From NCBI GenBank assembly GCA_947505995.1, contig CANNNB010000003.1, forward strand, positions 1-30,384: a stretch of 30,384 nucleotides of DNA, written 5' to 3'. Positions 18,256 through 27,549 of the stretch are shown in pieces. Under the pieces are notes generated by a model that saw nothing but the letters and a program-made list of their open reading frames with translations, was not told where the DNA came from and did no database searches. The position numbers were made by a program, and so were the translations under genes. Positions within the stretch are counted from its first letter, which is position 1. Every line of letters begins with the position of its first letter. Origin of the DNA: Comamonadaceae bacterium (lineage in GTDB: Bacteria; Pseudomonadota; Gammaproteobacteria; Burkholderiales; Burkholderiaceae).

Positions 18256-20254
18256 GACTCGCCAAGTTGGCTTCGAATTCAAGTTCGGTGTGAATTCTTC
18301 TCATAGGCGGCAAACAGGCTAGCAAGCGACGGCCATAGGCCATGCCTGTAAGCCGTGGGTCGCAAACAACCAATACACCTTGGTCTGTTTCACTTCGAAT
18401 CAGGCGCCCAGCGCCTTGCTTAAGGGCCATTGCAGCTTCTGGCAAGCTGTAGTCAGAAAAGGAACTCTTGCCAGACAACTCCAAGCGCTGCGAACGCGCT
18501 TCTACCAAGGGGTCGTTTGGCGGTGGAAACGGCAACTTGTCGATCACCACCAATTGAAGCGCATCACCTGGCACATCAAAACCTTCCCAAAAAGAAGCAG
18601 AAGCGACCAAGATGCAGCCCAAACCACCCTGGCTCGAACCCATTCGAAAACGTTCCATGAGACGACGTTTGGGCCCCTGACCTTGCACCAAAATCTCAAG
18701 CTCACCTGACTGTCCCAAGGCAGCCGTGAGGGTTTCGCCAATGAGCCGCATAGCATTCAAGGTGGTGGTCAATACAAGGGTTCTGCCACCCAAATGACGA
18801 GCATGCTTTTCAACCCAAGAAGACACCGTGCGCGTATGAGTCATGTCGTTAGGTTTGGGCATACCGGGTGGCACATAAATGGCGGCCATGTTGGCATAGT
18901 CGAAGGGGCTTGCCACTCGGAGTTTGCGCGCCTCACCTAAGCCGCAAGGCTCTGTGAACCAGCGCATTTGATCATCCTCACCTAAAGTTGCGGATGTAAA
19001 AATCCAAGATTTTTGAGCGATAGTTGCTGGCGTATCGCTTTTTTGCTTGTGTTGATCTTGCAACATGTGTGTTTGCACTGCGTTGGAAATGTCGAGTGGC
19101 GATTCAACCAAACGCATTTGAGCGCCCACCTCCACCCATCGAACGGAACCTTCTGCGCACGGCTCTTGAAATTCTTGAATGAGGCGCAGCTGTAAAGTGA
19201 CACGTTCATGCAAGCGGACAAAGTCAGGGGCCATTTCACTGACGGTATCAAGGGCCGCTTGTGCCGCTTGTAGCGCAACCTGCAATTGCGCCATGGCCAA
19301 CAGCCATTCTGAAGTTTCGATGTCATCAGGGATTGGGTCAGTCCAACGCAACCGTGAGCCCGATCTTGCATGCTGCGCTGTGAGACGAAGATCGCGCGTT
19401 GATTTTTCCATCACATTGCAAATCAAAGTCCAATCTACCAAGCCTCTGGCCAATTGCACACCAGCACCCAAAGTATCTCGCGTCAGTTCTAAAAGTTGAC
19501 TGGTACTCAGGTGTCGACCTAAAAAATGAATGCCAATTTCATTCAATTGATGTGCTTCATCAAAAACCACCGTTTGAACAGATGGTAACAATTCAGCCAT
19601 ACCCGTTTCTCGAACATTGAGGTCAGCAAAAAACAAGTGGTGATTGATGACAACAACGTCAGCTGACATCGCCTCTTTGCGTGCCACATTGACATGGCAA
19701 GATTTGAAATTGGGGCATGGAGAGCCCAAACAATTGTCTCGTGTTGAAGTGACCAAGGGAATAACAGGTGACCTGTCGTCTAGGCCAGACAGCTCTGCGA
19801 GATCTCCGGTTCGAGTAGATTGAGCCCATGTTTCAATTTTGCTCAAGGCATGCATGTGAATGCGCAATGAAGCATCGTGACTTTGTCTAGCTTGAGACAA
19901 ACGAAGTGTGCAGAGATAACTGCCGCGGCCTTTCAACAAGGCTACTCTGATTGGCAATTTCAGCGCATCAACAAGCTTGGGAATATCTCTTGAGAAAAGT
20001 TGATCCTGAAGCGCCTTGGTTGCAGTAGAAATCAAGGCCCTCTGACCGCTTAGCAACACTGGCACGAGATAGGCATAAGTTTTCCCCACGCCTGTTCCTG
20101 CTTCGACAACCAACTCACCGCCGCCCGCAATGGTTTCAGCAACAGCCATGGCCATTTCTGTTTGGCCAGAACGAGATTTAAATTGGGGTGTCGCTTGCGC
20201 AATAACACCTTCATCAGTGAAAGTGGCAGCAACTGCCTGCAAAAAAGAGCTCAA
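18230..20254 (-). CDS. dinG: ATP-dependent DNA helicase, DinG/YoaA family (XPD-like)
   Basis: The 674-residue product is a superfamily 2 iron-sulfur helicase. Seen are Walker A EAGTGVGKT at 51-59, four cysteines that fit the Fe-S cluster (C115, C175, C180, C186), the DEAH box at 232-235, and C-terminal motifs ASASFWEGFDVPGD and QGAGRLIRSETDQG. The family unwinds DNA 5' to 3' and acts on R-loops or replication damage. The sequence looks nearer YoaA than DinG proper (Q-motif-like start PQFKSRSGQTEMA). The start is TTG at 20254, overlapping the TGA of the upstream gene (TTGA); the next ATG would cut into the Q-motif. Whether it is DinG or YoaA by function cannot be told here. Confidence 0.88.
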   Translation of the reverse strand: MSSFLQAVAATFTDEGVIAQATPQFKSRSGQTEMAMAVAETIAGGGELVVEAGTGVGKTYAYLVPVLLSGQRALISTATKALQDQLFSRDIPKLVDALKLPIRVALLKGRGSYLCTLRLSQARQSHDASLRIHMHALSKIETWAQSTRTGDLAELSGLDDRSPVIPLVTSTRDNCLGSPCPNFKSCHVNVARKEAMSADVVVINHHLFFADLNVRETGMAELLPSVQTVVFDEAHQLNEIGIHFLGRHLSTSQLLELTRDTLGAGVQLARGLVDWTLICNVMEKSTRDLRLTAQHARSGSRLRWTDPIPDDIETSEWLLAMAQLQVALQAAQAALDTVSEMAPDFVRLHERVTLQLRLIQEFQEPCAEGSVRWVEVGAQMRLVESPLDISNAVQTHMLQDQHKQKSDTPATIAQKSWIFTSATLGEDDQMRWFTEPCGLGEARKLRVASPFDYANMAAIYVPPGMPKPNDMTHTRTVSSWVEKHARHLGGRTLVLTTTLNAMRLIGETLTAALGQSGELEILVQGQGPKRRLMERFRMGSSQGGLGCILVASASFWEGFDVPGDALQLVVIDKLPFPPPNDPLVEARSQRLELSGKSSFSDYSLPEAAMALKQGAGRLIRSETDQGVLVVCDPRLTGMAYGRRLLACLPPMRRIHTELEFEANLASLTRTSTTQ

Positions 20255-20619
20255 GGCTGTGCCTTGTCTTTGGGTATCTCAAGTGTCTTGCCTGATATGC
20301 GTTGCTGACGCTCAGACTCTTTGAGGACACGTTGGCGAGCATTTAAAGCATTCTCACGTTGATCCAAGGGCGACAAAGCATGGTATTTTAGTTGCTTGGC
20401 CTTGAACAAACAATCGTTAACCGCAAATTGTTTCCAGCAAGCCTTCGATGATTCTTGGAATTGATCCATGATCACTTTTTTTTCCTCTGCCAGCGCTAGT
20501 CGTTGCTCTGAGATGCTCTTCATTTCTGGCAGCTGTATTGAACTTTCAGATTGGGCCATGACCAACGTGCTGGCCAATCCTGTGAATACAAATACAACAG
20601 CTTTGAAGTAAAAAGACAT
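20251..20619 (-). CDS. Small secreted protein of unknown function with a Cys pair
   Basis: The 122-residue product has a signal peptide (MSFYFKAVVFVFTGLASTLVMA, cleavage expected after residue 22), a glutamate/lysine/glutamine-rich helical body and a motif CWKQFAVNDCL in which C61 and C70 could form a disulfide in the periplasm. The part after it (KAKQLKYHALSPLDQRENALNARQRVLKESERQQRI) looks like a coiled coil. I have an impression of similar CxxxFAVNDCL proteins in other Burkholderiales but cannot name a characterised family. I chose the ATG at 20619, just after the zapE stop, since the longer frame only reads through zapE. It overlaps dinG by 4 bases, so the two may be co-translated. I do not assign a function. 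Confidence 0.75.
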   Translation of the reverse strand: MSFYFKAVVFVFTGLASTLVMAQSESSIQLPEMKSISEQRLALAEEKKVIMDQFQESSKACWKQFAVNDCLFKAKQLKYHALSPLDQRENALNARQRVLKESERQQRISGKTLEIPKDKAQP

Positions 20620-20626
20620 TGATGAC

Positions 20627-21724
20627 TTAGGTAATCTGAGTATCCACGGTGCGATGCTCGAGTGCCAAGAACTCCGAAGACTGCATTTCATGCAAGCGAG
20701 AAATGGTTCTGGGAAACTCATGCGCAAGTGGGCCTTCTGTATAAAGTGCTTCGGGTTGAACCTCAGCAGAAAGAATCAATTTAACACGCCTGTCGTACAG
20801 AACATCAATGAGCCAAGTAAATCGCCTTGCTTCTGATGCCAAGCGAGGTGGCATCATGGGGACATTGCTGAGCAAAACCGTGTGAAATTGAGTTGCAATT
20901 TCTAAGTAGTCAATTTGCGAGCGAGGCCCGCCACACAAAGCCCTAAAGTCAAACCACACCACACCACCGGCCCGCCTTCTGGAAACAATTTCTCGCGCTT
21001 CAATGTGCAAAACTGGATCCTCATCTTGACTGCTGACAAGCTTGTTGAAGGCATCTGCCATAGCAATGTCGGCATCTTCACCCAAAGGGCAATGGTAGAG
21101 TTTGACCATTTCTAAGGTGCGACGTCGATAGTCTGTGCCATTGTCTACATTCAACACCTCCATGCGCTGATTGAGCAGCGCAATGGCCGGTAGCAAACGA
21201 TCACGGTGAAGGCCATCAGGATACAAGTTGTCGGGCTTGAAATTGGAGGTGGTGACAAAGCTCACCCCGTTTTCAAACAAAGAAACCAGCAAACGATGCA
21301 AGATCATGGCATCGGTAATATCGGCCACATGAAACTCATCAAAGCAAATAAGTTGATAGCGTTTGGCCATTCGCCGGCCTAACTCATGCAAAGGATTAAC
21401 GGTCCCTTGCATCAATGCCATCTCTCTGTGAACCTCGCGCATAAACTCATGAAAATGCAAGCGTGTTTTATCTTTCACAGGCACTGCATTGTAAAAACAG
21501 TCCATTAAAAAGCTCTTGCCGCGCCCCACACCGCCAAACATGTAGACCCCGCGTGGTAGTTCGGGTTTCTTTTTCAAAAACCGCATCGGGCTTTTGATGC
21601 TCTCTTGATAAGCCGCCCATTCCAGAGCGCAGCGCTCCAAAGCTTCTACCGCTTTAAGCTGAGCGGGGTCAGACTGATAACCTCTGTTGAGAAGTTCTTG
21701 GTCATAGGCTAAGCGAACGGACAT
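20627..21724 (-). CDS. zapE: Cell division ATPase ZapE (AFG1 family)
   Basis: The 365-residue product is an AFG1-type AAA+ ATPase: Walker A GGVGRGKS at 64-71, Walker B ICFDEFHV around 126-133, a sensor segment FVTTSNFKPDNLYPDGLHRDRLLPAI, and the C-terminal FTWLIDVLYDRRVKLILSAEV segment. In E. coli ZapE associates with FtsZ rings late in division and under low oxygen. Its gene follows the lpd terminator by 37 bases, so it should have its own promoter, but none is clear in that short space. Downstream are the small secreted gene and dinG with gaps of 7 bases or less. In betaproteobacteria zapE commonly follows lpd, as here. Confidence 0.95.
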   Translation of the reverse strand: MSVRLAYDQELLNRGYQSDPAQLKAVEALERCALEWAAYQESIKSPMRFLKKKPELPRGVYMFGGVGRGKSFLMDCFYNAVPVKDKTRLHFHEFMREVHREMALMQGTVNPLHELGRRMAKRYQLICFDEFHVADITDAMILHRLLVSLFENGVSFVTTSNFKPDNLYPDGLHRDRLLPAIALLNQRMEVLNVDNGTDYRRRTLEMVKLYHCPLGEDADIAMADAFNKLVSSQDEDPVLHIEAREIVSRRRAGGVVWFDFRALCGGPRSQIDYLEIATQFHTVLLSNVPMMPPRLASEARRFTWLIDVLYDRRVKLILSAEVQPEALYTEGPLAHEFPRTISRLHEMQSSEFLALEHRTVDTQIT

Positions 21725-21760
21725 GGGTGAATGCTTTGAGTGAATGGTTCTTTGAAATGA

Positions 21761-21784
21761 GAAAACCCGGGACTGGCCCGGGCT
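21761..21784 (-). terminator. Intrinsic terminator of the sucA-odhB-lpd operon
   Basis: On the minus strand CCCGGG (21782-21777) and CCCGGG (21771-21766) pair around a CCAGT loop, extended by G-T and A-T pairs, and are followed by TTTTC. It is 27 bases past the lpd stop and just before zapE. Confidence 0.87.
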
Positions 21785-21810
21785 TCGTAGTTTAACGAGA
21801 CTTGAAAAAC

Positions 21811-23238
21811 TTAGAAGTTCAAGGTTCGTTTGTCCACTGCCAAAGCAGCTTCTTTGGTGGCTTCACTGAGCGACGGGTGCGCATGGCAAATTCGAGCAAT
21901 GTCTTCTGCACTGGCGCGGAATTCCATAGCCACAACGGCTTCAGCGATCAGTTCGCTGGCCATCGGGCCCACAATGTGAACGCCCAATATTTCATCGGTC
22001 TTGGCATCGGCTAAGAATTTCACCATACCGGTGGTATCGCCCAAGGCACGAGCACGGCCATTGGCCAAGAATGGAAAGGTGCCTGCTTTGTAAGCTACGC
22101 CGTCAGCTTTGAGTTGCTGCTCTGTGCGTCCTACCCAAGCAATTTCGGGGCTGGTGTAAATCACCCAAGGCACAGTGTTGAAATTCACATGGCCGTGTTG
22201 ACCGGCAATGCGCTCAGCAACGGCAACGCCCTCTTCCTCGGCTTTATGCGCCAACATAGGCCCACGAACGACATCGCCCACGGCCCAAACGCCTGGCAGG
22301 TTGGTTTTACACTCAGCGTCAACCACAATGGCGCCGCGCTCATCCAATTGAAGGCCAACGGCTTCAGTGTTCAAACCGATGGTGTTGGGCACGCGACCAA
22401 TGGACACGATCAATTTGTCTGCCTCAATGCTTTGGGCTTCTCCCTTGGCATTGGTGTAGGCCACTTTGACGCCTTTTTTGCCAGTTTGAATATCGCCGAC
22501 TTTCACGCCAAGTTCAATTTTCAAACCTTGTTTGTCGAACGCCTTTTTGGCTTCCTTGGCAATTTGCTGGTCAACTGCACCCAAGAAAATTGGCAAACCT
22601 TCGAGGATGGTCACTTCAGAGCCAAGGCGGCGCCATACCGAGCCCATCTCAAGGCCAATGACGCCAGAGCCGATGAGCACCAGCTTTTTAGGCACAGCGC
22701 CCACATTCAAAGCGCCGTCATTGGACAGCACATTGACTTCGTCAAAGGGCGTGCCAGGCATTGCGCGGGCATTGGAGCCAGTGGCCACAATGATGTTCTT
22801 GCCTATCAGAGTTTCGTTGGCTGTTCCGCTGACTGAAACTTCATAGCCACCTTCAACGGCTTTGCTGAAAGCAGCGCGGCCATGAAAGAAAGACACTTTG
22901 TTCTTTTTAAACAAATACAAAACGCCATCGTTGTTTTGCTTCACAACGTTGTCCTTGCGGGCAAGCATCTTGGCCACATCCATGCTCACGCCCTTCATCT
23001 CAATGCCGTGATCGGCAAAGTGATGGTTGGCTTGGTCAAAGTGCTCAGAAGACTGCAGCAAGGCTTTGGAGGGAATGCAACCGACGTTGGTGCAAGTGCC
23101 GCCAAGGGCGGGGCCGCCACTTGCATTTTTCCATTCGTCGACGCAGGCCACTTGGAAACCCAATTGGGCGGCACGGATGGCCGCAATGTAACCACCAGGG
23201 CCGCCACCAATGACGACCACATCAAATTGTTTGCTCAT
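21811..23238 (-). CDS. lpd: Dihydrolipoyl dehydrogenase (E3)
   Basis: The 475-residue product is the flavoprotein that reoxidises dihydrolipoamide and passes electrons to NAD+. Seen are the FAD loop GGGPGG at 11-16, the redox disulfide C49/C54 (GGTCTNVGCIPSK), the NAD loop GSGVIGLEMGSVW, the second FAD motif WAVGDVVRGPMLAHKAEEEG, and the C-terminal H454/E459 pair (HAHPSLSE). It carries the longer loop before the disulfide (EWKNASGGPA) seen in mitochondrial-type E3. It is the last gene of the 2-oxoglutarate dehydrogenase operon, 18 bases after odhB, so it most likely serves that complex rather than pyruvate dehydrogenase. Confidence 0.97.
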   Translation of the reverse strand: MSKQFDVVVIGGGPGGYIAAIRAAQLGFQVACVDEWKNASGGPALGGTCTNVGCIPSKALLQSSEHFDQANHHFADHGIEMKGVSMDVAKMLARKDNVVKQNNDGVLYLFKKNKVSFFHGRAAFSKAVEGGYEVSVSGTANETLIGKNIIVATGSNARAMPGTPFDEVNVLSNDGALNVGAVPKKLVLIGSGVIGLEMGSVWRRLGSEVTILEGLPIFLGAVDQQIAKEAKKAFDKQGLKIELGVKVGDIQTGKKGVKVAYTNAKGEAQSIEADKLIVSIGRVPNTIGLNTEAVGLQLDERGAIVVDAECKTNLPGVWAVGDVVRGPMLAHKAEEEGVAVAERIAGQHGHVNFNTVPWVIYTSPEIAWVGRTEQQLKADGVAYKAGTFPFLANGRARALGDTTGMVKFLADAKTDEILGVHIVGPMASELIAEAVVAMEFRASAEDIARICHAHPSLSEATKEAALAVDKRTLNF

Positions 23239-23256
23239 GCTAATTCCTAATCGTCC

Positions 23257-24507
23257 TTAGATGTCAAACAACAAGCGTGATGGATCTTCCAGCGCTTCCT
23301 TCATGGCCACCAAGCCCAAGACAGCTTCACGACCATCAATGATGCGGTGGTCGTAGGACATGGCGAAATAGTTCATGGGGCGAACCACCACTTGTCCATT
23401 CTCAACCATAGCGCGATCTTTGGTAGCGTGAACGCCCAAAATAGCAGACTGAGGTGGGTTAATGATGGGGGTCGAAAGCATAGAACCAAATGTGCCGCCA
23501 TTGGAGATGGTGAAGGTGCCACCGGTCATCTCTTCAATGCCCAATTTACCGTCTTTGGCCTTGGCACCAAATTCAGCAATTTTCTTTTCGATGTCAGCAA
23601 AGCTCATTTGCTCAGCGTTGCGCAAAATAGGCACCACCAAACCGCGGGGTGAACCCACCGCAATGCCAATGTCAAAGAAGCCGTGGTAAACGATATCGTT
23701 GCCGTCTACTGAAGCATTCAGCACAGGGTATTTTTTCAACGCATGCACAGCCGCTTTAACGAAGAAGCTCATAAAGCCCAGTTTGATGCCGTGTTCTTTT
23801 TCAAACTTGTCTTGGAAGCGCTTGCGCATCTCCATGACGGGCGCCATATTGACTTCATTGAACGTGGTCAAAATGGCATTGGTAGCTTGCGATTGCAACA
23901 AACGCTCGGCCACACGCGCACGCAATCGAGTCATTGGCACGCGTTGTTGCGGACGATCGCCCAAGTTCACTGCAGGTGCAGCCACTTGAGGCAGTGAGCT
24001 TGTAGGAACGCCTGTAGGAATAGACACTTGCGCAGCAGGCTTGGCACCACCTGCCACGGCAGACAACACATCACCTTTGGTAACGCGGCCGTCTTTGCCT
24101 GAACCCGCTACAGAACCAGCCGACAGGTTGTTGTCGGCCAAGAGCTTGGCAGCAGCAGGCATGGCCACGCCAGCCATGCTGTTGCCTTGAGCTACTGGTG
24201 AGGCTGTTGGTGTACTGACCAAAGAGGCTGTAGGGGCGGCCGGTGCAGTAGCAGCTGCCATCTTGCCATCCGTATCAATGCGAGCAATAAGTTGCTCGGC
24301 AGCCACGGTAGCGCCATCACCGACCAAGATCTCTGACAAAACACCAGCAGAGGGTGCAGGTACTTCCAAAACAACTTTGTCAGTTTCAATTTCGATCAAG
24401 ATCTCGTCAGCTGCGACGCTGTCGCCCGCTTTCTTTTTCCATTTCAACATGGTGGCTTCTGCCACCGACTCAGACAACTGAGGAACTTTAACTTCTACGA
24501 TAGCCAT
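23257..24507 (-). CDS. odhB: Dihydrolipoyllysine succinyltransferase (E2 of 2-oxoglutarate dehydrogenase)
   Basis: The 416-residue product has one lipoyl domain with the lipoylated lysine K44 in [10 protein letters not shown], an alanine/proline linker, an E3-binding domain at about 115-150 ([13 protein letters not shown] and [13 protein letters not shown]), a second linker, and the catalytic domain with H387 and D391 in DHRIIDG. It moves the succinyl group from the lipoyl arm to CoA. The N-terminal half shows the alanine-rich linker composition usual for this enzyme. It sits between sucA and lpd, 42 bases after sucA. Also called sucB. Confidence 0.97.
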   Translation of the reverse strand: MAIVEVKVPQLSESVAEATMLKWKKKAGDSVAADEILIEIETDKVVLEVPAPSAGVLSEILVGDGATVAAEQLIARIDTDGKMAAATAPAAPTASLVSTPTASPVAQGNSMAGVAMPAAAKLLADNNLSAGSVAGSGKDGRVTKGDVLSAVAGGAKPAAQVSIPTGVPTSSLPQVAAPAVNLGDRPQQRVPMTRLRARVAERLLQSQATNAILTTFNEVNMAPVMEMRKRFQDKFEKEHGIKLGFMSFFVKAAVHALKKYPVLNASVDGNDIVYHGFFDIGIAVGSPRGLVVPILRNAEQMSFADIEKKIAEFGAKAKDGKLGIEEMTGGTFTISNGGTFGSMLSTPIINPPQSAILGVHATKDRAMVENGQVVVRPMNYFAMSYDHRIIDGREAVLGLVAMKEALEDPSRLLFDI

Positions 24508-24549
24508 TTGGATTCTTTCTAAATTGGTTCAATTTTTTGGTGATGTCTG

Positions 24550-27420
24550 TTATTTGGACAACACAAAACCTTTGATCTTGCCGAATGCGCCATCCACCAA
24601 AGCCTTTTGTTGCTCTTGGTGAAGGTGTGAATAACCCACAGCAGGTGAAGCGGAGGCTGCACGGCCGGAATATCCCAATCGCTGACCTTCTGTCATGTTC
24701 TCGTGGATGTAGTGCTGAACAAAGAACCAGGCACCTTGGTTTTGCGGCTCGTCTTGTGTCCAAACCAATTCAGTGGCGTTCGTGTACTTTTTCAATTCAG
24801 TTCCAAAAGCTTTGTGGGGGAAGGGATACAACTGCTCCGCACGCAAAATAGCGGTGTCGTCAGCCCCAAGCTCTTCACGCTTTTTGACCAAGTCGTAGTA
24901 AACCTTGCCTGAACATATGAGCACACGTTTGACTTTCTCAGCCTTGAGTGCTTTGTTTTCAGGAATTACCGTCTGGAAGCTGCCCTTGGTGAACTCTGAC
25001 AAAGGTGATGTCGCGTCTTTGTTGCGCAGCAAAGACTTTGGCGTAAAGATGATCAAGGGCTTGCGCAAATTGCGAACCATTTGACGACGCAACACGTGGA
25101 AAATTTGGCTGGCCGTGGTGGGTTGAACAATTTGCATGTTGGTCTCAGCCGCCAACTGCATGAATCGCTCCAATCGTGCCGAGCTGTGCTCTGGTCCTTG
25201 CCCTTCATAGCCGTGCGGCAACATGAGCGTTAGGCCATTGACACGACCCCACTTCACTTCGCCAGAGGCAATGAACTGGTCAATCACCACCTGCGCGCCG
25301 TTGGCGAAATCGCCGAACTGGGCTTCCCAAATCACCAGCGTGTTCGGATCGTTTGAAGCGTATCCATACTCAAATCCAAGCACAGCCTCTTCAGACAAGA
25401 TGGAGTCAATGACGACAAACGGTGCTTGATTTTCTGCAACGTTTTGCAATGGCACGTAAGTACCAATGTCCCACTTCTCGCGGTTTTGATCGTGAATCAC
25501 TGCGTGGCGGTGTGTAAAGGTACCACGACCGCAATCTTCGCCCGACAAGCGAACGGGGTAACCGCTGGCCACCAAGGAAGCAAAGGCCATGTGTTCGCCC
25601 ATGCCCCAATCTACTGGAATGTCGCCACGACCCATGGCTGCACGGTTGTCGTAAACGTTTTTAACCAGCTGATGCGGCGTTACGCTGCTTGGCAATGTCG
25701 TGATTTTTTCGGAGATGCGCTTCCACTCGGCCAAAGGTAATGCGGTACTGCCGGCATCGGTCCATTTCTGGTTCAAAAACGGTGCCCAGTCCACCGAGAA
25801 TTGAGTTTTGAAGTTGGTCAGAACAGGGTCGCTGTCAGTGTGCTTGCCGGCATCCAGGGCAGCGCGGCAGGCCTTAACCATGTCGTCACCCAAGGTGTCG
25901 CCCAAGCCTTGGGCAGTCAATCGATCGGCGTACAACTTGCGAGTGCCAGGATGCGCACTGATTTTCTTGTACATCAAGGGCTGCGTCAGGCTGGGCGTAT
26001 CTTGCTCGTTGTGACCCAATTTTCGGAAACAAATGATATCGAGAACCACGTCTTTGTTAAAAGTCATGCGGTATTCGAGCGCAATTTGCGTGGCCAACAC
26101 AACTGTTTCTGGATCGTCTGCATTGGCATGCAATACAGGTGCTTCCACCATCTTCACGATGTCGGTGCAATACACGGTGGAACCCATGTCGCGGGGGTCC
26201 GATGTGGTGAAACCAATTTGGTTGTTGATGATGATGTGAACGGTGCCACCTGTGGAATAGCCACGAGTTTGAGCCAAGGCCAATGTTTCTTGGTTGACAC
26301 CTTGGCCTGCAAAGGCCGCATCGCCGTGAACCAAAACGGGCAATACTTGTTTGCCCAAAGGATCGGCACGTCGGTCCATGCGCGCGCGAACAGAACCTTC
26401 AACCACAGGGTTCACAATTTCAAGGTGTGATGGATTGAATGCCAAAGACAAGTGAACAGGGCCGCCACGTGTGCTGATGTCAGAGCTGAAACCTTGGTGG
26501 TACTTCACGTCGCCAGCTGGTAAATCTTCTGGCGCAGTGTGGTCAAACTCAGCGAACAAATCTTTGGGCAACTTGCCCATCGAATTGACAAGCACGTTCA
26601 AGCGACCGCGGTGGGCCATGCCAATCACGATCTCTTGAACGCCTTTTTCACCGGCAGCTTGGATGAGCTCGTCCATGGATGCAATGAAGGTTTCGCCACC
26701 TTCTAATGAGAAACGTTTTTGGCCCACATATTTGGTGTGAAGGAAACGCTCGAGACCCTCGGCTGCAGTCAGGCGATCGAGGATGTGTTTTTTCTTATCT
26801 GCATTGAAATTGGGTTTGCTGCGAATGCTTTCCAATTTCTGTTGCCACCAACGCTTTTCAGTTTGGTCAGTGGTGTACATGAATTCGGCGCCCAATGTGC
26901 CGCAATAAGTTTCGCGTAATGCATTCAGCAATTCACGCAAAGGCATGGCATTTTTACCGAAAAATGTGTTGCTAGTGTCAAACACAGTTTCTTGATCGGC
27001 ATCGGTAAAACCATAGAAAGCGGGATCGAGTTCTGGAATGTTGGGGCGCTCTGTGCGCTTCAAGGGGTCGAGATCGGCCCAGCGTTGGCCCACATTGCGG
27101 TAAGCCGCAATGAGCTGTTGGGCAGCCGTCCGTTTGCGGCCCATTTCGGCATCGGCACTGGCCATGACGACTTTGGTACCACCTTGCTTTGCGCGCTCGG
27201 CAAAAGCATTGATGACGGGCAAATGAGGAACGTCTTTGGCAGATGAGCCATCAACAGCAGGAACATGTTGCAAGGCGTCGAAGTATTCGCGCCAACTGTC
27301 GGGAACGCTGCCAGGGTTGGTCAGGTAGTTCTCGTACATTTCCTCGACGTAGGGCGCATTGCCTCCGAAGAGATAGGTGTTGCCTTGGTAGGCGGTGTAG
27401 ACGGATTTTGTCTCACTCAT
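24550..27420 (-). CDS. sucA: 2-oxoglutarate dehydrogenase E1 component
   Basis: The 956-residue product is the thiamine-diphosphate E1 that decarboxylates 2-oxoglutarate and loads succinyl onto the E2 lipoyl arm in the TCA cycle. Seen are the N-terminal E2-interaction segment (NTYLFGGNAPYVEEMYENYL), KRFSLEGGE at 235-243, GMAHRGRLNVL at 267-277, HGDAAFAGQGV at 365-375, the EYRMTFNKDVVLDI region, and HGYEGQGPEHSSARLERF in the C-terminal part. Length is close to the 933 residues of E. coli. The ATG at 27420 has GAAGG ten bases upstream, at the end of a structured leader. First gene of the sucA-odhB-lpd operon. Confidence 0.98.
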   Translation of the reverse strand: MSETKSVYTAYQGNTYLFGGNAPYVEEMYENYLTNPGSVPDSWREYFDALQHVPAVDGSSAKDVPHLPVINAFAERAKQGGTKVVMASADAEMGRKRTAAQQLIAAYRNVGQRWADLDPLKRTERPNIPELDPAFYGFTDADQETVFDTSNTFFGKNAMPLRELLNALRETYCGTLGAEFMYTTDQTEKRWWQQKLESIRSKPNFNADKKKHILDRLTAAEGLERFLHTKYVGQKRFSLEGGETFIASMDELIQAAGEKGVQEIVIGMAHRGRLNVLVNSMGKLPKDLFAEFDHTAPEDLPAGDVKYHQGFSSDISTRGGPVHLSLAFNPSHLEIVNPVVEGSVRARMDRRADPLGKQVLPVLVHGDAAFAGQGVNQETLALAQTRGYSTGGTVHIIINNQIGFTTSDPRDMGSTVYCTDIVKMVEAPVLHANADDPETVVLATQIALEYRMTFNKDVVLDIICFRKLGHNEQDTPSLTQPLMYKKISAHPGTRKLYADRLTAQGLGDTLGDDMVKACRAALDAGKHTDSDPVLTNFKTQFSVDWAPFLNQKWTDAGSTALPLAEWKRISEKITTLPSSVTPHQLVKNVYDNRAAMGRGDIPVDWGMGEHMAFASLVASGYPVRLSGEDCGRGTFTHRHAVIHDQNREKWDIGTYVPLQNVAENQAPFVVIDSILSEEAVLGFEYGYASNDPNTLVIWEAQFGDFANGAQVVIDQFIASGEVKWGRVNGLTLMLPHGYEGQGPEHSSARLERFMQLAAETNMQIVQPTTASQIFHVLRRQMVRNLRKPLIIFTPKSLLRNKDATSPLSEFTKGSFQTVIPENKALKAEKVKRVLICSGKVYYDLVKKREELGADDTAILRAEQLYPFPHKAFGTELKKYTNATELVWTQDEPQNQGAWFFVQHYIHENMTEGQRLGYSGRAASASPAVGYSHLHQEQQKALVDGAFGKIKGFVLSK

Positions 27421-27534
27421 TTTTCGCTGACCTTCGCTCCCCTTCAGGGAACATTAGTTGGTTGAATTACCTTCCGCGACACGGCTGAACCGGTTGGCGG
27501 ATGCGACTGTGGCATGGGGAAGGGCCTAAGTAAC
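27421..27534 (-). promoter_or_regulatory. Structured sucA 5' leader, probable Burkholderiales sucA RNA
   Basis: About 115 nt lie between the predicted transcription start (near 27534) and the sucA ATG. Seen directly: a CCCTTCCCC run (27524-27516) that can pair with GGAAGG (27475-27470) or with GAAGGGG (27445-27439); a local stem TTCCC-TGAA-GGGGA (27451-27438); TCCGC/GCGGA arms around an AACCGGTT core; and the ribosome binding site GAAGG at 27435-27431. Established knowledge: a conserved cis-regulatory RNA named sucA is found in sucA leaders of Burkholderiales. That this leader is a member is inference from position and order; I could not align it to the consensus. Alternative pairings that reach the start region fit translational control. 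Confidence 0.5.
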
Positions 27535-27540
27535 TTGCAC

Positions 27541-27549
27541 ATTATCCCA
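27541..27549 (-). promoter_or_regulatory. Extended -10 promoter of sucA
   Basis: The minus strand reads TGGGATAAT, an extended -10 (TGn) plus GATAAT, five of six to TATAAT. The hexamer 17 bases upstream (GCTCAT) is a poor -35, which the TGn element can compensate. It predicts a start near 27534. It lies downstream of the prpE terminator. Confidence 0.5.

Noticed and set aside
22114..22836. Plus-strand open frame of 240 codons opposite lpd
   Set aside because: Shadow of lpd; histidine- and alanine-rich nonsense composition and no family signal.
25801..26430. Plus-strand open frame of 209 codons opposite sucA
   Set aside because: Shadow of sucA; no ribosome binding site and no recognisable domain.
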